Assembly: GCF_003121485.1 (NCBI RefSeq)
Contig: NZ_QAVX01000021.1
Coordinates: 16,427-80,426, forward strand
Length of the DNA: 64,000 nt
Origin: Dyella sp. C11
GTDB taxonomy: Bacteria > Pseudomonadota > Gammaproteobacteria > Xanthomonadales > Rhodanobacteraceae
Direction: 5' to 3'
A program made the translations under genes and the position numbers. Each line of letters starts with the position of its first letter. The stretch's first letter is position 1. The notes under the pieces are model-generated. The model was not told where the DNA came from. It worked only from the letters and a program-made list of their open reading frames with translations, and did no database searches. Shown piece by piece: positions 57,321 to 64,000 of the stretch.

Positions 57321-57901
57321 CCCTGCCCACCCTGGTGCTGGGCTCGACCTCGCGTTATCGCGCCGAGCTCCTCAGGCGCATCTATGGCGAGTTCGAACAA
57401 CGCGCCCCGGGCACCGACGAGGCACCGCTTCCCAACGAGACGCCGCGCGAACGCGCGCGTCGACTGGCCATCGCCAAAGCCCACGCCGCTGCGGCAGGCC
57501 TGAGCGATGCCCTGGTGATCGGCTCCGACCAGGTGGCCGAGCTGGAGGGCAGCGTGCTCGACAAGCCGGGCACTGTCGAACGTGCCCGCGCGCAACTGAC
57601 GGCAAGCTCCGGCCGCGACGTGCATTTCCACACCGCGCTTTGCCTGCATGACACCCGCACGGGCGAGGATCGCGTCCACGTCGACCATACCGTGGTGACC
57701 TTTCGCAGCCTCGGTGCGGATGAGATCAACCGTTACATCGAACGCGAACAGCCGCTGGATTGTGCCGGCAGTTTCAAATGCGAAGGCCTCGGCATCAGCC
57801 TGTTCGAGCGTATTGCGAACGACGACCCGTCGGCCCTCATTGGACTGCCGCTGATCGCCCTGGCGCGCATGCTGCGGGAAGCGGGTATTTCCCTGCCCTG
57901 A
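57317..57901 (+). CDS. yceF: Maf/YceF family nucleotide pyrophosphatase (7-methyl-GTP type)
   Basis: House-cleaning pyrophosphatase of 194 aa. It has the SxxR start LGSTSRYRAELL, VIGSDQVAELEG with the catalytic Asp, and CAGSFKCEGLGISLFERI, all close to E. coli YceF, the subfamily preferring 7-methyl-GTP over the dTTP/UTP enzyme YhdE. E. coli also has yceF next to yceD-rpmF, here in divergent orientation. It is convergent with the glycosyltransferase downstream with only a 6-bp gap and no terminator visible. Confidence 0.93.
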   Translation: MTLPTLVLGSTSRYRAELLRRIYGEFEQRAPGTDEAPLPNETPRERARRLAIAKAHAAAAGLSDALVIGSDQVAELEGSVLDKPGTVERARAQLTASSGRDVHFHTALCLHDTRTGEDRVHVDHTVVTFRSLGADEINRYIEREQPLDCAGSFKCEGLGISLFERIANDDPSALIGLPLIALARMLREAGISLP

Positions 57902-57907
57902 TCGGCA

Positions 57908-59506
57908 TCAGTGCGCCGACTCCGCGGCGTAGGCACGCTGCCACACGATGCAGCGATCGTCAGGCGCCGTGGCGGTGGCGTGCAGCAACGGTACGGCTCC
58001 GCTGTAGAAAGCCATGCGGCGACGGCCATCGAATAGATCCAGCCGCGACAGGGGAAGCGCGTCGTCGATGCGTCCGCACAGCGATCGCAGCCAGTCCGCA
58101 CGCTCACGCACGCGCAACGCCTTTTCATCCACGGCAAGCAACATGGGCTGGCCACCGTGCTGCATGCGCAGCGCTGTTTCATCGCGTTGCCACAGCGCCA
58201 GTTGCGGTGCACGCCCGTGCTTGGCGTTGAGCGGACTGTCCAGCACGAAGACAGGCACGACACCGGCGAGCTGGAAATCGATTTCCGCAGCGAGCATGAA
58301 GTTGTCGGCCACCAGCACACCGGGATGCTCCGCGAGCAGCTGACGTGCCATGTCGCCGCTTTCTCGCCATCCGACGAAGCGCGCGGGAAACATCTTCAAG
58401 CCGGCGAGCATGCGTGCGCCGTTGTCGCTGGCGGCGAGCCCCAGATAAGCCAGCCCGCCCGCCTGCCCCGCCACGGCCAAGGCAAACGTCGCGATCAACC
58501 AACCCCGGGACCACCATCGTTGCTCACGCAACAGCACGGGCAACGCCGCGAGCAACGGCAGGTAACCCGGCAACGGCCAGTGCGCGCGGAAACGGACATC
58601 GTCCGCAAAAAGACCCAACACGAAATACAAGACGATGAAGCCGCAGGACACGATGGCAATCACATCCCATGGACGCACATCCTTCCTTCGACGCCAGCTT
58701 ATCCACGCTGCCCACAGCAACAACGCATACAGCAAGGGCGTGCAGGCTACCGCCTGCTCCAGCGGCTGCACCAGCGCGTCTGCGTGGAAACGCCATGGAT
58801 TGCGTTCCACCAACTGGAACGCCACACCCGCACCGCGTTGCTGCCAGTTGGATATCAGCAGCGGTGCCAACCCCAGCGCAGCCACACAGAGTGCGAGCCA
58901 TAGCCCAGGTCGACGCCACAACGTGCGTCCGCGCGGCGTCAGCACACAGACCAGCAAACCGAGCAACATCGGCATGGCGGCGCGGTAGTGGCTTAGCCAG
59001 CACATCGCCAGAGCCACGCCCAGCAACAGCCAGTCACGCAAGCCATCGCGATCCATCGCACGCATCAACGCCACCATCGCCAGCATGATGGCTATGGTCA
59101 GGGGCACATCCGGCACGGCCAGCACGCCCAGGCTGCTGCCCAGCGGCAGCAGCAGAGTGAACAGGGCCGCCTGCCAGCCCGCGCATTCATCGGTGAAAGC
59201 CTCGCGTGCAAAGGCGCGCACCAGCCACGGCAACAGGCTGCCAAGGATCAGGAACGGCCAGCGCATGCCCAGCAGGCCGTGGCCGGCCACGGTTTCGCCA
59301 ACACGGATCAACACCGCCGTGAGTGGTGGCAGGTCGCTGTAGCCCCAGGCGAGATGGCGGCTTTCCTGCCAATAGAAGGCTTCATCACCAAATGGCGACA
59401 GCGTTGCGGCAAGCATCAACTTGACGATGAAGATCAGCGCGAAGGCGATCACGAACATGGCTCGCCAGCGCGCGAGACCCACGGCTACACTGCCTGCATC
59501 ACGCAT
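57908..59506 (-). CDS. GT-C type membrane glycosyltransferase (ArnT/PMT-like, family 39)
   Basis: The 532-aa protein has about 10-12 predicted helices. The first loop carries the acidic motif SPFGDEAFYWQESRHLAWGYSDLPPL, a strong family 39 signature (Asp-Glu near residue 41-42), followed by DVPLT near residue 133. The C-terminal about 150 residues are soluble. Its layout parallels the glycosyltransferase at 44.4 kb but motif spacing differs, so they are distant paralogues. It is divergent from moxR, with starts only 41 bp apart; the first ATG has AAGG close upstream, and an internal ATG at 59458 is a possible alternative. Acceptor unknown; lipid A or lipid-linked glycan modification is likely. 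Confidence 0.82.
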   Translation of the reverse strand: MRDAGSVAVGLARWRAMFVIAFALIFIVKLMLAATLSPFGDEAFYWQESRHLAWGYSDLPPLTAVLIRVGETVAGHGLLGMRWPFLILGSLLPWLVRAFAREAFTDECAGWQAALFTLLLPLGSSLGVLAVPDVPLTIAIMLAMVALMRAMDRDGLRDWLLLGVALAMCWLSHYRAAMPMLLGLLVCVLTPRGRTLWRRPGLWLALCVAALGLAPLLISNWQQRGAGVAFQLVERNPWRFHADALVQPLEQAVACTPLLYALLLWAAWISWRRRKDVRPWDVIAIVSCGFIVLYFVLGLFADDVRFRAHWPLPGYLPLLAALPVLLREQRWWSRGWLIATFALAVAGQAGGLAYLGLAASDNGARMLAGLKMFPARFVGWRESGDMARQLLAEHPGVLVADNFMLAAEIDFQLAGVVPVFVLDSPLNAKHGRAPQLALWQRDETALRMQHGGQPMLLAVDEKALRVRERADWLRSLCGRIDDALPLSRLDLFDGRRRMAFYSGAVPLLHATATAPDDRCIVWQRAYAAESAH

Positions 59507-59547
59507 GAGCCTTGTCCCGCATCGTCCTTCCCCGTCGCCGGAAACCC

Positions 59548-60489
59548 ATGTCCGCCATTACACCGCTCCACGATGAATCACTGCGCACACGCCTGGAAGC
59601 CGCCATGGCCCAGGTCAACCGCGTACTGCTGGGCAAACCGCGCCAGGTGAAGCTGGCGTTTACCTGCCTGATCGCCGGCGGCCATCTTCTGCTGGAAGAC
59701 GTGCCCGGCGTGGGCAAGACAACCCTGGCACACGCGCTGGCCGCCAGCTTTGCGCTGGATTTCCAGCGCGTGCAGTTCACCAGCGACCTGCTGCCGTCAG
59801 ACATTATCGGGGTGAGCGTCTACGAGCGCGAGACGGGACAGTTCCGTTTCCACCCCGGCCCGATATTCTCCGGACTGCTGCTTGCCGACGAAATCAATCG
59901 CGCCACGCCCAAGACGCAGAGCGCGCTGCTTGAATCGATGGCCGAAGGCCAGGTGACGGTGGACGGCCAGACGCATGTGCTGCCACAGCCGTTTTTCGTG
60001 GTGGCCACGCAGAATCCGCTCGACCTGGCCGGCACGTTCCCGCTGCCCGATTCACAGCTGGACCGCTTCATGTTGCGCGTCTCGCTGGATTACCCCGACG
60101 CCGCCGCCGAACGCGCACTGCTGACAGGCAGCGACCGTCGCGACGTGCTCGCTCAACTGTCGCCGCAGCTGGATGTCGCCGGCCTGGCGCAACTCGCGCG
60201 TCATGCGCAGTCGGTGACCGCCAGTGCCGCCCTGCGCGACTACCTGCAGGCGTTGCTCGCCGCCAGCCGGCGCCCCGCGGACGTGCGCGTGGGGCTGTCT
60301 CCGCGCGCAGGCCTGGCCTTGCTTAGCGCGGCGCGGGCATGGTCGTTGCTCAGTGGACGTCAGCATGTGTTGCCGGAGGACATCCAGGCGCTGTTCGTCC
60401 CGCTGGCCGCGCACCGCCTCGTGACCACGCGTGGCGCCAGTGGCGACAGCCTCGCACGCAGCCTGCTCGCCGACGTCGCGGTGGGTTGA
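59548..60489 (+). CDS. MoxR-family AAA+ ATPase
   Basis: A 313-aa chaperone-like ATPase of the MRP/RavA class. It has Walker A GVGKTT (54-59), Walker B LLADEINRA, sensor VATQNPLDLAGTFPLPDSQLDRF and the second-domain SPRAGLALL. Such proteins work with the DUF58 and transglutaminase proteins encoded beside them, often in envelope stress or maturation. The ATG at 59548 is chosen over a TTG 36 bp upstream. The stop overlaps the next start (TGATG). Confidence 0.93.
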   Translation: MSAITPLHDESLRTRLEAAMAQVNRVLLGKPRQVKLAFTCLIAGGHLLLEDVPGVGKTTLAHALAASFALDFQRVQFTSDLLPSDIIGVSVYERETGQFRFHPGPIFSGLLLADEINRATPKTQSALLESMAEGQVTVDGQTHVLPQPFFVVATQNPLDLAGTFPLPDSQLDRFMLRVSLDYPDAAAERALLTGSDRRDVLAQLSPQLDVAGLAQLARHAQSVTASAALRDYLQALLAASRRPADVRVGLSPRAGLALLSAARAWSLLSGRQHVLPEDIQALFVPLAAHRLVTTRGASGDSLARSLLADVAVG

Positions 60490-61445
60490 TGCAAGAGGCG
60501 CTTCGTCGCTTCCGGATGTGGGCGGAACGTCGCCTGCCCGCGCTCACGCGCTACCGCCGCCCGGAAAGCCTGCCCATCGTCCTGCATCGGCGGCGCATCT
60601 ACATCGTGCCTACCGGCTTCGGCATGGCCTTCACCGTGCTGTTGCTGGTGATGCTGATGGGCGCGCTCAATTACACGAACAATGCCGCGTTGATGCTCAC
60701 CTGCCTGCTGGGCTCCACGACATCGGCCAGCATGCTGGTGGCGTTTCGCAGCCTCAACGGCCTGCGCCTGGCGAACGTGCGCCAGGGGCAGGCCATCGCG
60801 GGCGAACCGATGGTGGTGCAGCTGGTCTTCACCGGCGGCGACCACGCGCACGCGTCCATCCATGTCGAGTTCGATGAACACGTGGAAGCCTTTGCCGTCG
60901 CGGCGCAGGGCGAAACCGTTGTCTCGATGAACCTGCCGACGGAGCACCGCGGCTGGCAGCCGTTGCCACGCATCAAGTTGTGGAGCAACTGGCCGCTGGG
61001 CCTGTTCCATGCGTGGAGCTGGATCTATCCCGACCAATCCGTGCTGGTGTGGCCGCGTCCCGAGCACGGTGGTCCGGCACCCGTCATACCTGGCGAGGAC
61101 GGCAAGCAAAAGCGCGTGCACCAGGGTGAAGACATCGCCGCCCTGCGCGCGTATCGCGCCGGCGATCCGCAGCGCCACATTGCGTGGAAACATTCCGCTC
61201 GCCACGCCAACCTGCTGGTGAAGGATTTCGAGCAACCCGAGGCCCAGGAAGAATGGCGCCTCGACTGGCGGCAGTTGTCGCACCTGGTTCCGGAAGCGCG
61301 CATTTCGCGATTGGCGCGCTGGCTGGGCGAAGCCGAAGCCGTTGGCCGCCCCACCAGCCTGTGGTTGCCCAGCGAAGACATCAGCCTTGGCCATGGCCGC
61401 AGCCACTACGCGCACTGCATGAACGCGCTGGCACGCCTGCCATGA
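60489..61445 (+). CDS. DUF58 domain membrane protein
   Basis: The 318-aa protein has two adjacent N-terminal transmembrane helices (about residues 37-77, VPTGFGMAFTVLLLVMLMGAL and NNAALMLTCLLGS) and the C-terminal DUF58 signature RAYRAGDPQRHIAWKHSARHANLLVKDFE (vWA-like). DUF58 proteins are the usual partners of MoxR ATPases. Both ends overlap neighbours: TGATG with moxR and ATGA with the transglutaminase gene. Function beyond association is unknown. Confidence 0.92.
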   Translation: MQEALRRFRMWAERRLPALTRYRRPESLPIVLHRRRIYIVPTGFGMAFTVLLLVMLMGALNYTNNAALMLTCLLGSTTSASMLVAFRSLNGLRLANVRQGQAIAGEPMVVQLVFTGGDHAHASIHVEFDEHVEAFAVAAQGETVVSMNLPTEHRGWQPLPRIKLWSNWPLGLFHAWSWIYPDQSVLVWPRPEHGGPAPVIPGEDGKQKRVHQGEDIAALRAYRAGDPQRHIAWKHSARHANLLVKDFEQPEAQEEWRLDWRQLSHLVPEARISRLARWLGEAEAVGRPTSLWLPSEDISLGHGRSHYAHCMNALARLP

Positions 61446-63412
61446 TCCGCCTCTCCCTTTTCCGCAAGAAAAAGCCGGAGACCCTGGATCGGCGGCCGTT
61501 CGATCTGCTTTGCATCACGGTGGCCGTCGTGCTGGGCGTCCATGCGCCGCACTTGCCGTGGTGGCTGACGTTGTCGCTGGCAGCCATGCTTGGCCTGCGC
61601 TGGTGGCAGCGGCGCCAGAAGCAGGCGCGCGCACCTTCCTACTTCAAGCTCCCACTGGTGGCGCTGCTGTGCGGCGCGGTGGTGTTCCACTACAACACGT
61701 TGTTCGGCCGTGAGCCCGGCGCCGCACTGATGGCTGGCCTGCTGGTGCTCAAGCTGCTGGAAACGGAAACACCCCGCGATGCACGCGTCGGCGCCGCGTT
61801 CGCCTGTTTCGCCCTGATGTCGGCACTGCTGTTCGACCAGGGCTTGGTGGCGACCATCCTGGTGGCACTTGGCCTGCTGCCCGCCATTGCCACGCTGCGC
61901 GCCTTGCAGCCCGCGCGTCCGCCAACCACGTTGCCGCGCGAACTGCTGCCCGCGCTGGGCCTGCTCGCCTTGTCCGTGCCGGTGGCCATCGTCGCCTTCC
62001 TGTTCGTGCCACGACTCAGTTCACCGCTGTGGGGCGCCCCCACGCCCGAACAAACGCGGTCGGGCCTGAGTGACGACATGTCGCCCGGCAACTTCTCGCA
62101 GGTCTTGCTGGACGACCGACCGGCCATGCGCGTGACCTTCAACGGCACGCCACCACCCAACGCGCAGCGCTATTTCCGTGCCTACGTGATGTGGACCTAC
62201 GACGGCCATACCTGGAACCGTCAGGACGACAACCGTCCGCCCTCGCAAATCGAATACGGCCCGGCCGTTCAGTACACCATCACGCTTGAAGCCACCGGGC
62301 AGCGAGCGTTGCCCGCGCTGGACGTTCCCATCAAGGCGCCCGATGACGCCTCGCTGGGACCGGACTGGGAGCTTCGCGCCGATCACCCCATCAACGATCC
62401 CTTTACCTACCGGCTCAGTTCCTCGCCTATCTATCACCTGCAGGCCGAGCTGACCGAGCGCGACCGCCGCCGCGCCCTGCAACTGCCGGCGGGCTTCGAC
62501 CCCAAGGCACTCGCCCTGGGCAGGCGCTGGCGCACGCAGTACGGCGCCGACGACATGGCCATCATCCAGGCGGCGATGAACCTGTTTCACGACGATGGTT
62601 TCAGTTACACGCTGGCCCCGCCGCCGCTGGGCAGCAACGCCATCGACGACTTCCTGTTCGGCACGCGTCGCGGATTCTGCGAGCACTACGCATCGTCGTT
62701 CACGGTGCTGATGCGCGCCGCCGGCATTCCCGCGCGCGTGGTAACCGGTTACCAGGGCGGCTACTGGAACACCCTGGGCAACTACCTTTTGGTGCGCCAA
62801 TCCGACGCGCATGCCTGGGGCGAAGTGTGGCTGCCGCATCGCGGCTGGGTGCGTTTCGATCCGACGGCGGCCGTGCGTCCTGAACGCGTGAGCCTGGGCT
62901 CTTCCGCGGCCGATGCAGCATCCACTGACTGGGCACCCAATCGATGGCTGCTTGGCTGGCGCAACCATTGGGACATCGTCAACCGGTGGTGGAACCAAGG
63001 CGTTATTGGCTTTGACACGCTTCGGCAGCATGGGCTGTTGACGCCGTTTGGCGTGCACGACACCAGCGTGGGCACGCTGGGGTTGTTGCTCGCCGTCGGT
63101 GGTTCGCTGTTTGCCGCGCTCGGTTTGCTATGGGCCATGTGGAACCGCCCGGATACCGACCAGGCACGCGCAGCGATGCAGCAACTGGAAAAACGACTGG
63201 CCGCGGTGGGCGTGGCCCGCCGACATAGCGAAGGACCGCAGCATTTCTTCAGCCGCGCCGCACGGGCCCTCCCCAGCCAGCGCGACGAGCTGGAACACCT
63301 GATGAGGACATATCTGGAACTGCGTTACGCGTACGAAGAACCGCCAGCTGACCTGCTAAAAAACTTTCGACAGGCTGCGCGGGACTTTCGGCCGCGTCGC
63401 GTGGTCAAATGA
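61442..63412 (+). CDS. TgpA-like transglutaminase (DUF3488 plus transglutaminase-core)
   Basis: The 656-aa protein resembles Pseudomonas TgpA. The N-terminal DUF3488 domain holds about five to six transmembrane helices (residues 20-185), followed by a large periplasmic domain with the transglutaminase triad Cys413 (RRGFCEHYASSF), His457 (SDAHAWGEVW) and Asp473 (RFDPTAAV). A further helix near 540-560 precedes a cytosolic C-terminal DUF4129-like tail. It completes the moxR-DUF58-TgpA operon. The natural substrate is unknown; a role in envelope protein processing or cross-linking is inferred. Confidence 0.92.
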   Translation: MIRLSLFRKKKPETLDRRPFDLLCITVAVVLGVHAPHLPWWLTLSLAAMLGLRWWQRRQKQARAPSYFKLPLVALLCGAVVFHYNTLFGREPGAALMAGLLVLKLLETETPRDARVGAAFACFALMSALLFDQGLVATILVALGLLPAIATLRALQPARPPTTLPRELLPALGLLALSVPVAIVAFLFVPRLSSPLWGAPTPEQTRSGLSDDMSPGNFSQVLLDDRPAMRVTFNGTPPPNAQRYFRAYVMWTYDGHTWNRQDDNRPPSQIEYGPAVQYTITLEATGQRALPALDVPIKAPDDASLGPDWELRADHPINDPFTYRLSSSPIYHLQAELTERDRRRALQLPAGFDPKALALGRRWRTQYGADDMAIIQAAMNLFHDDGFSYTLAPPPLGSNAIDDFLFGTRRGFCEHYASSFTVLMRAAGIPARVVTGYQGGYWNTLGNYLLVRQSDAHAWGEVWLPHRGWVRFDPTAAVRPERVSLGSSAADAASTDWAPNRWLLGWRNHWDIVNRWWNQGVIGFDTLRQHGLLTPFGVHDTSVGTLGLLLAVGGSLFAALGLLWAMWNRPDTDQARAAMQQLEKRLAAVGVARRHSEGPQHFFSRAARALPSQRDELEHLMRTYLELRYAYEEPPADLLKNFRQAARDFRPRRVVK

Positions 63413-63460
63413 TATTGAACCGTGGATGCATGGCATCCACCACACGATGGAGAAAGCGTC

Positions 63461-64000
63461 ATGTCCATGTACAAGCCGTTGATTCTCGCGACCGCGGTGG
63501 CCACGCTGGCGGCCTGCGCAACGGTGCCGCAGCCACTTCAGGGCACTTACACCCAGGTCACCTCGGTTTCCGCGCAGCAGGAAGCCAACGGAGCGTCGGG
63601 CGCCCAGATTCGCTGGGGTGGCCAGATCATCGACACCAAGCCGGGCCCGCAGGAAACCTGTTTCTACATCCTGCAGCGTCCGCTGGATGACCAGGCCCGT
63701 CCGAAGGCACCGAGCACCGACAGCGAAACCCAGGGCCGCTTCGTCGCCTGCCGTTCGGGCTTCTACGACCCCGAAGTGTTTACCCGCGGCCGCGACATTA
63801 CGGTCACCGGCGTCATCCAGGGTACGCAGTCGGAGAAGATCGGCGATTACAACTACGCCTACCCGCGCGTCGAAGCCAACGTGGTGTACCTGTGGCCCAA
63901 GCGCGTGGCGGTCAACTACGGTCCGGGCTGGTACGACCCGTTCTGGGGCCCCTACTGGGGTCCGGGTTGGGGTCCCAACCCGGACCGCAGTAGGGCGGTG
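63461..64000 (+). CDS. Slp-family outer membrane lipoprotein (3'-truncated by window edge)
   Basis: Open from ATG 63461 to the window end, 180 codons with no stop. The N-terminus is a lipoprotein signal with lipobox LAAC (Cys19; Cys17 if the second Met is used). The mature part (QIRWGGQIIDTKP, then TCFYILQRPLD, GRFVACRSGFYDPEVFTRGRDITVTG, YPRVEANVVYLW) matches the Slp/YeaY family of stress- or starvation-induced lipoproteins. A Pro/Gly/Trp/Tyr-rich tail begins at about residue 155 (GPGWYDPFWGPYWGPGWGP) and runs off the window. GGAGAAAG precedes the start. It lies 48 bp after the TgpA-like gene and may be in the same operon. Confidence 0.88.
   Translation, partial: MSMYKPLILATAVATLAACATVPQPLQGTYTQVTSVSAQQEANGASGAQIRWGGQIIDTKPGPQETCFYILQRPLDDQARPKAPSTDSETQGRFVACRSGFYDPEVFTRGRDITVTGVIQGTQSEKIGDYNYAYPRVEANVVYLWPKRVAVNYGPGWYDPFWGPYWGPGWGPNPDRSRAV

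Noticed and set aside
59512..59547. TTG at 59512 as the moxR start
   Set aside because: The extra 12 residues are Arg/Pro-rich without family similarity; the ATG at 59548 gives the usual MoxR N-terminus.

Overview
The window is a dense, high-G+C (roughly mid-60s percent by eye) stretch of a gammaproteobacterial chromosome. Gene content and order (gyrA beside mtnA; tmk-holB near pilZ; a complete 14-gene nuo operon with separate nuoC and nuoD; tRNA-fMet-rimP-nusA-infB-rbfA-truB-rpsO-pnp) point to the Xanthomonadales. Protein character and the class III PHA synthase make a Rhodanobacteraceae member (Dyella/Luteibacter/Rhodanobacter-like) my best inference. No phage, plasmid, insertion sequence or CRISPR array is visible. 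Almost everything is core genome.

Layout. 1-5.6 kb (+): 2-oxoglutarate dehydrogenase complex sucA (5' end outside the window), sucB, lpd. 5.7-7.8 kb (+): a LOG-family protein, an AcuI/YhdH reductase and a PilH-type response regulator. 7.8-11.3 kb: CbpA on the minus strand, then a peroxiredoxin-Nudix pair, a DUF427 protein and a lower-G+C DUF1266 membrane protein on plus. 11.5-18.0 kb (-): gyrA, then phaE-phaC-pspC-mtnA-gtrA in transcription order. 18.2-27.9 kb (-): the translation/RNA superoperon from initiator tRNA through rimP, nusA, infB, rbfA, truB, rpsO to pnp, with several hairpin or terminator-like leaders. 28.0-42.7 kb (-): nuoA to nuoN, respiratory complex I. 42.9-46.0 kb (-): pilZ preceded by a PIG-L deacetylase and a GT-C type membrane glycosyltransferase. 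46.1-56.7 kb (-): yceD-rpmF-fabH / fabD-fabG-acpP-fabF-pabB-pabC-mltG-tmk-holB (fatty acid, folate, cell wall, DNA replication). 56.9-57.9 kb (+): a small membrane coiled-coil protein and YceF. 57.9-59.5 kb (-): a second GT-C glycosyltransferase. 59.5-64 kb (+): moxR, a DUF58 gene and a transglutaminase gene, overlapping stop-to-start, followed by an Slp-family lipoprotein cut by the window end.

The genes serve central energy metabolism (OGDH feeding NADH to complex I), macromolecule synthesis and envelope lipid precursors. The less ordinary material lies between genes: two related paired-hairpin repeats with covarying stems (18.2 and 54.7 kb), a two-hairpin element shared by the sucA-sucB and rpsO-pnp gaps, a perfect 20-bp hairpin with a T-tract in the rpsO leader, tandem terminator-like hairpins between the initiator tRNA and rimP, and a structured sucB-lpd gap. 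At the protein level the NuoL histidine-rich insertion and the glycosyltransferase/deacetylase pair set between holB and pilZ stand out. I found no clear new defence or biosynthetic system.
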